A DNA stretch of 64,000 nucleotides from Eubacterium_G segne (GTDB lineage: Bacteria; Bacillota; Clostridia; Lachnospirales; Lachnospiraceae): assembly GCF_014287775.1 (NCBI RefSeq), contig NZ_JACOOZ010000008.1:108335-172334 (forward strand), in the 5' to 3' direction. How positions within the stretch are numbered: the stretch's first letter is position 1; each line of letters begins with the position of its first letter. Made by a program: the position numbers and the translations under genes. The notes below the pieces were generated by a model. The model saw nothing but the letters and a program-made list of their open reading frames with translations, did not search any database and was not told the DNA's origin. Shown here in pieces: positions 17,092 to 25,443 of this stretch.

Positions 17092-19575
17092 ATGGGAAAA
17101 TATGTTTTTACGCAACAGGCTGATAGGGCATTAGCCTATGCTAATTATATTGCTCACCTTTGTAAAATTAAATATATAGGAACAGAACATATTTTAGCCG
17201 GTATGTGCAGAGTGGCAGACAGTGTTACGGCTAAACTGCTTAGTCACTACAAATTCACATATTCAGATGTTATCGGGTTTATGGAAGCAGGTTATGACGT
17301 GGATATTAAGGCGAAGGACGTTATACCGGATAAAAGACAGTTAGAATATAATTATAAAGCTAATTTAATATTGGAAAATGCCTATAGTGAAGCCAATATG
17401 CAGGGACTTAAGGAAATAGGAACCGAGCATATTTTAATGGCAATGGTTACAGACAGAACATGTGAAGCCGGCAAAATACTTACCAGTTATGATGTTAATA
17501 CAAAGAAAGTATGTATGGATATATTAAGGCTTTGTGGTCGCAGTCAAAGTGAGGCAAAGAAGTATTTTAAGGATGACAGAAAAGGAAATGGCAGACAAAG
17601 CAGAAAAACAGCCTTGGAAAAATACGGAAGAAATCTAACTGAAGAAGCAAGAGAAGGCAAGTTAGACCCGGTTATAGGCAGGGATATTGAAATTCAAAGA
17701 GCATTGCAGATACTTAGCAGGAAAACAAAGAACAATCCTTGTTTAATTGGAGAGCCGGGAGTTGGAAAAACAGCTATCGTTGAGGCAATTGCCACAAGAA
17801 TTGTGGAGGGAAAAGTTCCAAAAAACATGGAGGACAAGGAAATCATAAGTCTTGATTTAACCGGCACCGTGGCAGGGGCTAAGTACAGAGGAGAATTTGA
17901 AGACAGATTAAAAAGTATCATAGATGAAGTTGAGGCAGCAGGAAATGTAATAATATTTATTGATGAAATTCATATGATTGTAGGGGCGGGAAGTGCTGAA
18001 GGCTCAATGGATGCTTCTAATATATTAAAGCCTTCCCTTACAAAGGGAACTTTGCAGGTAATAGGTGCCACAACTATTAATGAATACAGAAAATATTTTG
18101 AAAAGGATGCTGCTTTAGAAAGAAGGTTCCAGCCAATAACAGTAGAAGAACCAACTAAGGAGCATGCAATAGAAATTCTTAAAGGCCTAAGAAAGTCCTA
18201 TGAGGATTTCCACAAAATAAACATTACTGATGAAGCCATTGAAGCAGCGGTAAAACTGTCAATGAGATATATTAACGACAGAAATCTGCCGGATAAGGCA
18301 ATTGATTTAATAGATGAAGCCTGCTCAAAGAAACGTATTCATGAGGATCCGAAGCCTAGGGCTATTAGAAATAAAGAGACACAAATAGCTGAACTTAAAT
18401 TAGAATTGGATATGTATGTTAGAAATGCTGATTTTAGTACAGCAGCAGAAATTAAAAAGAAGCTGGACAAATTAGAAAACAGGGTAAAGATTGAAAATGA
18501 AAAGTGGGAATTATCAGAGAAGGAAAACAGACAGAAGATTACTGACAGGGAAATTGAGGATATAGTATCAATGTGGACCGGTATTCCTGTTACTAAATTA
18601 GAAAAAAATGAGCAAAAGAGACTTCTTAAACTGGAAGAAGTTTTGCATAAACGAATGGTAGGACAGGATGAGGCAGTAAGTGCCGTGGCAAAAGCCGTAA
18701 GAAGAGGTCGTGTAGGACTTAAAAATCCTAACAGACCTATAGGTTCATTTTTGTTTTTAGGGCCTACAGGTGTGGGAAAAACAGAGCTTTCAAAGGCTTT
18801 GGCAGAAGCTGTTTTTGGCACCGAGGACTCCATTATCAGAATTGATATGTCTGAATATATGGAAAAACACAGTGTCTCAAAAATGATAGGTTCACCTCCG
18901 GGATATGTGGGATATGATGAGGGCGGTCAGCTCAGTGATAAGGTAAGAAGAAATCCTTATTCTGTTATTCTTTTTGATGAAGTGGAAAAAGCCCATCCGG
19001 ATGTATTTAATGTACTTTTACAGGTGTTAGATGACGGTCATATTACAGACTCAAAGGGTCGGAAAGTAAGCTTTAAGAATACTATTATCATTATGACAAG
19101 TAATGTGGGAGCAAACAGAATTGTGGATCCGAAAAAATTAGGCTTTGGTGTTGTAAATGACGAAAAGAAGGACTACGAAAAAATGAAATCTGACGTTATG
19201 GAAGAAGTTAAGCTTATGTTTAAGCCTGAGTTTATCAACAGAATTGATGACATAATAGTATTCCATTCTCTTACTGAAAAAGAGGTTAAAAATATCGTAG
19301 GCATAATGCTTAAAAATCTGGCAAAACAGGTAAAAGAGCAAATGGCAATAGAACTTAAATTTACGGAGACCTTAAAAAATATGATAGCTAAGGAAAGCTA
19401 TGATAAAAAATTCGGAGCAAGACCACTTAGAAGGAAAATTCAGTCAAAGGTGGAGGATGCTTTAGCAGAAGAGGTGCTTTCCGGCAATGTAAATAACAAT
19501 GATAAAGTTACTGTTTCATGTAAAAATGGAAAGGTAACCTTTAAGGTGGACAGGGAAAATAAGCAGGAAAATTAA
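17092..19575 (+). CDS. clpC: ATP-dependent Clp protease ATP-binding subunit ClpC
   Basis: ClpC is an AAA+ unfoldase that feeds proteins to ClpP. The order is: Clp N-domain repeats (about 1-150), first ATPase domain with GEPGVGKT near residue 220 and the DEIH Walker B, a UVR-type coiled segment (about 420-460), and a second ATPase domain with GPTGVGKT near 557, ending in the D2-small domain. I chose ATG 17092 (827 residues) over ATG 17077 because GGAGGAA (17079-17085) lies six bases before 17092 and overlaps the upstream ATG. The usual ctsR-mcsA-mcsB partners are not adjacent, which is unlike Bacillus. Confidence 0.93.
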   Translation: MGKYVFTQQADRALAYANYIAHLCKIKYIGTEHILAGMCRVADSVTAKLLSHYKFTYSDVIGFMEAGYDVDIKAKDVIPDKRQLEYNYKANLILENAYSEANMQGLKEIGTEHILMAMVTDRTCEAGKILTSYDVNTKKVCMDILRLCGRSQSEAKKYFKDDRKGNGRQSRKTALEKYGRNLTEEAREGKLDPVIGRDIEIQRALQILSRKTKNNPCLIGEPGVGKTAIVEAIATRIVEGKVPKNMEDKEIISLDLTGTVAGAKYRGEFEDRLKSIIDEVEAAGNVIIFIDEIHMIVGAGSAEGSMDASNILKPSLTKGTLQVIGATTINEYRKYFEKDAALERRFQPITVEEPTKEHAIEILKGLRKSYEDFHKINITDEAIEAAVKLSMRYINDRNLPDKAIDLIDEACSKKRIHEDPKPRAIRNKETQIAELKLELDMYVRNADFSTAAEIKKKLDKLENRVKIENEKWELSEKENRQKITDREIEDIVSMWTGIPVTKLEKNEQKRLLKLEEVLHKRMVGQDEAVSAVAKAVRRGRVGLKNPNRPIGSFLFLGPTGVGKTELSKALAEAVFGTEDSIIRIDMSEYMEKHSVSKMIGSPPGYVGYDEGGQLSDKVRRNPYSVILFDEVEKAHPDVFNVLLQVLDDGHITDSKGRKVSFKNTIIIMTSNVGANRIVDPKKLGFGVVNDEKKDYEKMKSDVMEEVKLMFKPEFINRIDDIIVFHSLTEKEVKNIVGIMLKNLAKQVKEQMAIELKFTETLKNMIAKESYDKKFGARPLRRKIQSKVEDALAEEVLSGNVNNNDKVTVSCKNGKVTFKVDRENKQEN

Positions 19576-19629
19576 TTGAAAAAAAGTTATAAAAAATTCA
19601 TACTTTTTTCGCAATTATTTGTAGTTTTA

Positions 19630-19638
19630 TGGTACAAT
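19630..19638 (+). promoter_or_regulatory. Extended -10 promoter
   Basis: TGGTACAAT is a TGn extended -10 element about 50 bases before the next start. A weak TTCGCA lies 19 bp further up. Confidence 0.45.
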
Positions 19639-19688
19639 GTTCATATCTAGAGAAAGGTCACCAAAGTGACAGTGAACAGGAGGATGAA

Positions 19689-20102
19689 ATGGCAACAGTC
19701 AAGGAATTAATCAAAAAAGAAAGTAACGGATCAATTAGTTTTGGTAACTATGATTTACCGGAAAAGAAGAAACTTGCAGATTTTGAGGTAGCAGGTGACT
19801 TGTATAAGGTAAAGACATGGAATGAAATGACAAAATTAGAAAGAAACGGAACTTTTGTGTATGAATCAATTCCGGGAACAGCAGTAAATGTTTTTAAAGA
19901 GACAGCAGATGAGGTTACTTTCTTCGTTGAAGGTACAGGACAGACACAGATCACATTAGAATTAGAATCAAACAAGGAATACAGTGTGTTTGTGGATGAC
20001 AAGGATTTAGGCGTTTCTAAAACTGATGTTGGAGGAAAGATTACATTTGACGTTGACTTGCAAAAAGGCAGTATGACCGTGGTTAAAGTTGTAGCTGCAT
20101 AA
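19689..20102 (+). CDS. Conserved small protein, function unknown
   Basis: The product is 137 residues, soluble, without signal peptide or Cys. It begins MATVKELIKKESNGSISFG and has a YKVKTWNEMTKLERNG segment, followed by a beta-rich second half. Related proteins are common in Lachnospiraceae genomes and are often labelled endosialidase, a label for which I see no catalytic support here. I chose ATG 19689 because AGGAGG lies just upstream; an earlier in-frame ATG at 19629 overlaps the promoter element. It is a single-gene unit with its own strong terminator. Confidence 0.7.
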   Translation: MATVKELIKKESNGSISFGNYDLPEKKKLADFEVAGDLYKVKTWNEMTKLERNGTFVYESIPGTAVNVFKETADEVTFFVEGTGQTQITLELESNKEYSVFVDDKDLGVSKTDVGGKITFDVDLQKGSMTVVKVVAA

Positions 20103-20122
20103 ACAGGTACGAAATTAACGAA

Positions 20123-20177
20123 GCTGTTGTATTAATGTGAATATAATTTTGCATTAGTACAGCAGCATTGTTTTTTA
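20123..20177 (+). terminator. Rho-independent terminator
   Basis: A 15-bp stem (GCTGTTGTATTAATG at 20124-20138 with its partner at 20153-20167) is followed by ATTGTTTTTT. It separates the small gene from radA. Confidence 0.85.
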
Positions 20178-20207
20178 TATAATAAACTAATTGGGAAAAG
20201 GAAAAAT

Positions 20208-21563
20208 ATGGCAAAATCAGGAAAAACAGTATTCTTCTGTAAAGAGTGCGGATATGAATCCTCAAAGTGGATGGGAGTGTGTCCGGGGTGCAGGGAAGTA
20301 GGCACTTTTGTGGAAGAATTGGTTAAAAATAACGGTAAGCAGACAAAAAGAAGTCTGTTAAACAGCAAGCCTGTGGCTATTAATGAAGTTACGGCTAATG
20401 ATGAAGAAAGAATAACTACGGGATTTACTGAATTAGACAGGGTTTTAGGTGGCGGAATAGTTCCCGGAGCACTTATTTTGGTAGGGGGAGATCCGGGAAT
20501 AGGAAAGTCCACACTTTTACTTCAGGTATGTAGAAATATGTCAGGGGCAGGAAAAAACATACTTTATATATCAGGAGAAGAGTCCTTAAAACAAATAAAA
20601 CTTAGAGCTAACAGAATGGGAAAGTTTAGTGACAATCTTAAGCTGCTTGCAGAAACCAGTCTTGACTCCATTGAAAGTGTGATAACAGAGGTAAAGCCTG
20701 ATGCAGTGGTAATAGATTCCATTCAAACCATTTTTAGGGAAGACATTAGTTCGGCTCCGGGAAGTGTAAGTCAGGTAAGGGAGTCAACTAATACTCTTAT
20801 GCAAATAGCGAAGGGAAATACCATTCCCGTTTTTATAGTAGGTCATGTAACAAAAGAAGGCGTAGTGGCAGGTCCAAGAGTCCTTGAACACATGGTAGAT
20901 ACTGTACTTTATTTTGAGGGGGACAGACATGCTGCATATAGAATTATCAGAGGCGTAAAAAACAGATTCGGTTCCACAAATGAAATAGGTGTTTTTGAAA
21001 TGAGAGAGGATGGGCTAAAGCAGGTGCTTAATCCTTCTGAATTTATGCTTTCAGGAAGACCGGAGGATGCATCAGGTTCTGTGGTGGCATGCCTTATGGA
21101 GGGAACAAGACCTATATTAGTAGAGGTTCAGGCACTTATATCCCATACTAACTTTGGAATGCCAAGAAGAACATCTGTAGGTACTGATTACAACAAGGTT
21201 AATCTTCTTATGGCAGTTATTGAGAAAAAAATGGGAATACAAATGGGAGATTATGATGCCTATGTTAATATTGCAGGAGGAATGAAAATAACGGAGCCGG
21301 CTCTTGATTTAGCTTTGGTTATGGCATTAATCAGTAGCTACAAAAACCGTCCCTTAGATTCTAAGACCATTGTTTTTGGGGAAGTAGGCTTAGCAGGAGA
21401 AGTAAGAGCGGTGTCTCAGGCACAGCAAAGAGTAATGGAAGCAAAAAAACTGGGATTTAAAAGATGTATTGTGCCTGAAGTATCTGTGGGAAATTTGAAA
21501 AATACGGAAGGAATTGAATTAGTTGGTGTAAGAAATATAAATGAGGCAGCTAATGTAATATAA
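20208..21563 (+). CDS. radA: DNA repair protein RadA
   Basis: RadA is a RecA-related branch-migration helicase used in recombination repair. It has an N-terminal C4 zinc finger (CKECG and CPGC), a RecA-like core with GGDPGIGKST near residue 94, the diagnostic KNRFGSTNEIG motif, and a C-terminal Lon-protease-like domain without a protease active site. The 451 residues are standard. The start ATG follows GGGAAAAGG. Confidence 0.95.
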   Translation: MAKSGKTVFFCKECGYESSKWMGVCPGCREVGTFVEELVKNNGKQTKRSLLNSKPVAINEVTANDEERITTGFTELDRVLGGGIVPGALILVGGDPGIGKSTLLLQVCRNMSGAGKNILYISGEESLKQIKLRANRMGKFSDNLKLLAETSLDSIESVITEVKPDAVVIDSIQTIFREDISSAPGSVSQVRESTNTLMQIAKGNTIPVFIVGHVTKEGVVAGPRVLEHMVDTVLYFEGDRHAAYRIIRGVKNRFGSTNEIGVFEMREDGLKQVLNPSEFMLSGRPEDASGSVVACLMEGTRPILVEVQALISHTNFGMPRRTSVGTDYNKVNLLMAVIEKKMGIQMGDYDAYVNIAGGMKITEPALDLALVMALISSYKNRPLDSKTIVFGEVGLAGEVRAVSQAQQRVMEAKKLGFKRCIVPEVSVGNLKNTEGIELVGVRNINEAANVI

Positions 21564-21580
21564 GCTGCCTAAAAAGAAAA

Positions 21581-21613
21581 AGTTCTGAATACCTTTAAAA
21601 AGGACTCAGAACT
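21581..21613 (-). terminator. Terminator of tRNA-Trp, possibly bidirectional
   Basis: AGTTCTGA pairs with TCAGAACT around an inner CCTTT/AAAGG stem. On the minus strand it is followed by a T-rich tract (complement of the A-run at 21571-21580), so it most likely ends the tRNA transcript; on the + strand it could end radA less efficiently. Confidence 0.7.
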
Positions 21614-21623
21614 CTTTAAATAG

Positions 21624-21694
21624 CAGGGGTGGTAGGAATCGAACCCACCTCTGGAGTTTTGGAGACTCTTATTCTACCGATGAACTACACCCCT
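21624..21694 (-). tRNA. tRNA-Trp (anticodon CCA)
   Basis: A cloverleaf can be folded by eye: acceptor AGGGGTG with CACCCCT, D arm, anticodon loop CTCCAAA (anticodon CCA), and T arm GTGGG-TTCGATT-CCTAC. The discriminator base is G, as usual for bacterial tRNA-Trp, and CCA is not encoded. The anticodon stem has one mismatched pair (A with C) at its outer end. Confidence 0.93.
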
Positions 21695-21720
21695 ATTTGC
21701 AATTTTGCACAACAAAGATA

Positions 21721-21749
21721 TTTATACCATAATTAGATTTCACTGTCAA
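21721..21749 (-). promoter_or_regulatory. Strong promoter of tRNA-Trp
   Basis: On the minus strand TTGACA (complement of 21744-21749) and TATAAA (complement of 21721-21726) are exactly 17 bp apart, with TGG directly before the -10. It ends about 27 bases before the mature tRNA. Confidence 0.85.
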
Positions 21750-21755
21750 GAAAAA

Positions 21756-21808
21756 TATGTCATATTTTTGTGAAGTTATGTCATATTTCTTTTAGGGATA
21801 TCATATTT
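21756..21808 (+). repeat. Three phased direct repeats upstream of the GH76 gene
   Basis: TATGTCATATTT occurs at 21756-21767 and 21777-21788, with a variant GATATCATATTT at 21797-21808. The cores TCATATTT start at 21760, 21781 and 21801, about two helical turns apart, just upstream of a -35 element. This layout fits an activator or repressor array. Confidence 0.55.
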
Positions 21809-21817
21809 TAGGTTTAA

Positions 21818-21846
21818 TTGTTTGGAAAAATTAAATGTGTTATGTT
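21818..21846 (+). promoter_or_regulatory. Candidate promoter of the GH76 gene
   Basis: TTGTTT (21818-21823) and TATGTT (21841-21846) are 17 bp apart, ending 32 bases before the start codon. Both boxes are weak, which fits dependence on the repeat array just upstream. Confidence 0.45.
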
Positions 21847-21878
21847 GAATATATATAAAAAGTAGGAGGTATACATTT

Positions 21879-24800
21879 ATGAAAAAAAGATTAATGATAT
21901 TGTGTCTTGCTGTTGCATTGATTATAACATCATTGCCGGGACAAAACGGTTTAAAAAATGTGAAGGCGGAAGATGAAGGAGCAATTAATGACGGAGTATA
22001 TGTTATTCAATCGGTCTATAACCAAAAAGCAATAACCCAGACAGATGTATCAAATTATTATGCTGATTGCGTTGTATGGAATACTGATGCCATAAGTGAC
22101 TTAGCGAGATTTAATGTAAAGAAAGAAGGAGAATATTATACATTTACAAATACTGTTACGGACAAAACTATGAAAATAACAGGAAAAAGTAATGGTGATA
22201 AGCTGGATTTTAATGGAAATGATGGTACGGATATTTACAAATGGAAACTGGTTCCTATAACAGAAGGCAAATATGAAGGTTGTTATTATATTGTGTCTGC
22301 TGTAAAAAACGACAACGGTGAGGAGGAATGTGCGGAAATTATCAGTGATGATGACAAAAGGGATAAAGATGGTGCTCAGGTTCGTTTGTGGACTAAAGCA
22401 AAAAGTATAGATTATGAACCGAGACAAATATGGAAGTTAAAAAAGACCAGTGTGGAATATAATGGATTTACAGAGGAAATGAATGACACCATGGTAAATG
22501 CGTTTAAAGATTACTATTATAAATACTATGAAAAAACAGGGTATATGACATTTCATAGTAGTGATGATGGTTTTTGGGGAGAGGCAGAAATAATGGAAGC
22601 ACTTCTTGATGGCTATGAAACAACAGGTAAAGCAATATATAAAGATATGTTTGTTACAACTTATAAAGATTTTATAGCAACCAACGGAGAAGATTGGGCA
22701 TGGAAGGATTGGAATGACGATTTGGCATGGGCAGTCTTGGCATCGGTTAGAGCATATATTTTGTTTGGTGATGAACAATACTTAACATATGGTAAACATA
22801 ATTATGATTTAATGTACGAAAGAGCAAATAAGAGAAGCGACGGAATGCTTATATGGAAAATGAATCATGAGAATGATGATACAACATCCTGTATTAATGG
22901 ACCTGCAACAGTGGGGGCATGCTATCTGGCTGAAGCAACGGGGGATATGTCTTATTATGAAAAAGCAAAAAAACTGTATTCAGCCTGGAGAAACAGTTCT
23001 ATGTATGTACGAGAAGGAGAGGAAATAGGGCATGTCTGGGATACAATGCATGAATACTGGTGCTCAACATATAATCAGGGGACATTTATTGGGGCGGCAA
23101 CAATGCTTTATGAACACTTTGGAGACAATAGTTATTATGAAGATGCCTGCAATGCTGTAAATCATACAATGAAAGCTTTGTGTTATAACAATATATTAAT
23201 TAAGGAAGATGCATATATCACAGACAACTCAAAAATGCGTGGAATTTTAATGAGATATTTAAGAAAGTTCATAGTGGATTTCAACAGACCGGAATATTTA
23301 TCATTCTTCCGGGACAATGCAAAAATAGCATGGATGAATAAAAACTCAAAGAATTTGCAATGGTGTGTATGGAATAAGAAAACATCAGAAGATGTAACAT
23401 GGGAATGCTACACAGCGTATAATGCCATATCTCTTATGGCAAATATGCCTACATATTCTGACAGACTTGAAAGAGATGCATATTCACTTATAGAAGCAGA
23501 GGATATGGACTATACTAAAGGTTTGATTTCTGAAAACAGTGATAACAGCAGTGGAGGAAGAAGTCTGGGTGGAATTAATAGTGGAGATTACACTGCATAC
23601 TATAACGTTGATTTTGGAAAAACAGGATGTTCAAAAGTTAAACTTAGATATTCAAGAAAAACAGAAGATGCAGAAAAAAAGGGGAGAATAGAAATAAGGC
23701 TTGGTTCTACAAATGGAACCATAATTGCAAGTGTTCCATTAGATAATACAGGTGACTGGAGTGATTGGAGAGAAATTTCTGTTGATACAGCAAGAGTAAA
23801 GGGTGTACAAAATTTATATGTCATTTTCAAGTCAGATACTGAACATGTATGTAATTTGGACTATATACAGTTTGAAAAGGCAACAGATAATTCCCAGGGA
23901 TATATGTTTCTTTATTCAGAGTCTAATGATAAATATGCCCAGTTGAAAAATGGAACAAAAGATACAACTATTTTAGCAAGAAGTACCAGTAGAGGAGATT
24001 GGGAGCAAATAGGTATAGTTAATAATTCTGATGGTACAGTTTCATTTAAGTCTTTAGTTACTGAAAAATATATAAGGGCAGCATATGGCTCAAATGGATA
24101 TTATATTACTGCAAATGCAGATACCATTGATGATGAGTCAAAATTTATAGTTGAAAACTTAAATGAAGAATCAGATGATACATCGGTGGCAATAAAATCT
24201 GTTAAGACAGGTAAATACCTGTTAGTTGACCCTGAAGATGAAGAAATGTATATTCTGGCTAATGCAGATAAAGTGACAGGAAATCAAGAAAAATTCAGGT
24301 TTTTAACAGCAGATGGAAGCAAAATTTTGCCTAAAGGTGCAATATATAATATTGTAACAAGCCCTGAACTAAAAATAGAGGGATACCAGATAAGTACAAC
24401 ATTAGGAGGAATAAGAACTATTGCGTCTGTTGAACCCAAAATAAATGAAGAACAAGTTGTAAAGTGGGGATTTATTTATGGTGTGTCAGAAGTAGACGGT
24501 ATAAAAACCAATATTAAGGAATCAGAGATGGTCGTTAATAGTAGTAATAAATATATTGCAAGCTTTGAATCTACCGCTAATGGAACTGCTGCACAAAAAT
24601 TTGGAGAATCCGATACGGCAACATACTATGTAAGAACAATAAAGTTCGGAGCATTTTCCACTAAGGAATTTACATCAAAGTATATGGTCAGGGCATATGC
24701 CGTACTGGATGATGGTACCTATGTATATGGAGACAATATTTCACAATATTCTATTTACGATGTTGCAAAAAATCTTTATGAAAATGTAAAGATGAATACA

Positions 24801-24902
24801 AAGGAAGCTCATGCCTATCTTTTTAATAAAATAGTTAAAGTTGTTAATAAGGATGCAAAAGAAATAGATTATGATTGGGGAAATACAATAGTCACTCCGT
24901 AG
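21879..24902 (+). CDS. Secreted GH76-family alpha-mannanase-like protein with lectin and CBM6-like modules
   Basis: The product has 1007 residues with a signal peptide (about 1-30). A ricin-like beta-trefoil (about 33-190) comes first. It is followed by an (alpha/alpha)6 domain with GH76 features (about 205-530): the paired catalytic aspartates D280-D281 in WNDDLAW and the CINGPATVGACYLAEATGD stretch. A CBM6-like domain follows (about 535-670, from SLIEAEDMD to LDYIQFE), then fascin/ricin-like trefoil repeats (about 675-820) and a C-terminal module (about 825-1007) distantly like those at 41 and 43 kb. GH76 enzymes cut alpha-1,6-mannan, as in yeast walls. There is no sortase motif. It stands alone behind a phased repeat array. 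Confidence 0.8.
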   Translation: MKKRLMILCLAVALIITSLPGQNGLKNVKAEDEGAINDGVYVIQSVYNQKAITQTDVSNYYADCVVWNTDAISDLARFNVKKEGEYYTFTNTVTDKTMKITGKSNGDKLDFNGNDGTDIYKWKLVPITEGKYEGCYYIVSAVKNDNGEEECAEIISDDDKRDKDGAQVRLWTKAKSIDYEPRQIWKLKKTSVEYNGFTEEMNDTMVNAFKDYYYKYYEKTGYMTFHSSDDGFWGEAEIMEALLDGYETTGKAIYKDMFVTTYKDFIATNGEDWAWKDWNDDLAWAVLASVRAYILFGDEQYLTYGKHNYDLMYERANKRSDGMLIWKMNHENDDTTSCINGPATVGACYLAEATGDMSYYEKAKKLYSAWRNSSMYVREGEEIGHVWDTMHEYWCSTYNQGTFIGAATMLYEHFGDNSYYEDACNAVNHTMKALCYNNILIKEDAYITDNSKMRGILMRYLRKFIVDFNRPEYLSFFRDNAKIAWMNKNSKNLQWCVWNKKTSEDVTWECYTAYNAISLMANMPTYSDRLERDAYSLIEAEDMDYTKGLISENSDNSSGGRSLGGINSGDYTAYYNVDFGKTGCSKVKLRYSRKTEDAEKKGRIEIRLGSTNGTIIASVPLDNTGDWSDWREISVDTARVKGVQNLYVIFKSDTEHVCNLDYIQFEKATDNSQGYMFLYSESNDKYAQLKNGTKDTTILARSTSRGDWEQIGIVNNSDGTVSFKSLVTEKYIRAAYGSNGYYITANADTIDDESKFIVENLNEESDDTSVAIKSVKTGKYLLVDPEDEEMYILANADKVTGNQEKFRFLTADGSKILPKGAIYNIVTSPELKIEGYQISTTLGGIRTIASVEPKINEEQVVKWGFIYGVSEVDGIKTNIKESEMVVNSSNKYIASFESTANGTAAQKFGESDTATYYVRTIKFGAFSTKEFTSKYMVRAYAVLDDGTYVYGDNISQYSIYDVAKNLYENVKMNTKEAHAYLFNKIVKVVNKDAKEIDYDWGNTIVTP

Positions 24903-24933
24903 TCATAAAAGGAATAAAAAAAGGACTTTTACG

Positions 24934-24972
24934 CATAATTGTTTTAGGAAATAATTCATAAAAACAATTATG
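24934..24972 (+). repeat. Perfect AT-rich inverted repeat
   Basis: CATAATTGTTTT (24934-24945) is repeated exactly as its complement AAAACAATTATG (24961-24972). There is no T-tail, so it is either a weak terminator of the GH76 gene or an operator. The rest of the gap to the V-ATPase operon shows only a promoter-like pair. Confidence 0.5.
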
Positions 24973-25041
24973 TAAAATAGTAATAAAAGCATACAAAATA
25001 CGAAATAGTAAAAATATACAACAACTGTTATAAAATGATAC

Positions 25042-25070
25042 TTGTATATAATTATTCTATGATATATCAT
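25042..25070 (+). promoter_or_regulatory. Candidate promoter of the V-ATPase operon
   Basis: TTGTAT (25042-25047) and TATCAT (25065-25070) are 17 bp apart, about 55 bases before the first start codon. Confidence 0.45.
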
Positions 25071-25125
25071 ACTTGATAAGAAATGAAATTATAAAGACAA
25101 TGTGGATAGAAAGGAGGAGCCTGTA

Positions 25126-25434
25126 TTGATTAAAGAAACCGTGGATGCAATTAGAATTGCAGAGTCAGATGCTGAAAAAACGGTAATGACGGCAAAGGAT
25201 AATGCAATGAACATGAAAAATGACATTAAGATAAGGGCACAATCATATAGGGAAGAGGAAACAGATAAAGTGAAAGATAAAGCCCGCAGGGATATGGAAG
25301 AAACCATTAAAAGTTGCAGCGAGGCAGACAGAGAATTTAATGCAGAAATTGACAAGCAGGTAATAAAACTAAAGGAAGAGGCAGCAGAAAGGCAGCCAGA
25401 GGCAGTAAAAGCTGTAATTGATGCATTGTTTTAG
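25126..25434 (+). CDS. V-type ATP synthase peripheral-stalk subunit (G/H-like)
   Basis: The product is 102 residues, mostly one long charged helix rich in K, E, A and D with heptad-like spacing, as in the peripheral-stalk subunit called NtpF in Enterococcus and AhaH in archaea. I chose TTG 25126 because AAGGAGG (25111-25117) lies eight bases before it; an upstream GTG at 25102 has no ribosome site. Its position first in the operon, directly before subunit I, matches the ntp gene order. Sequence conservation in this family is low, so the call rests on context. Confidence 0.75.
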   Translation: MIKETVDAIRIAESDAEKTVMTAKDNAMNMKNDIKIRAQSYREEETDKVKDKARRDMEETIKSCSEADREFNAEIDKQVIKLKEEAAERQPEAVKAVIDALF

Positions 25435-25443
25435 GAGGTTTTT

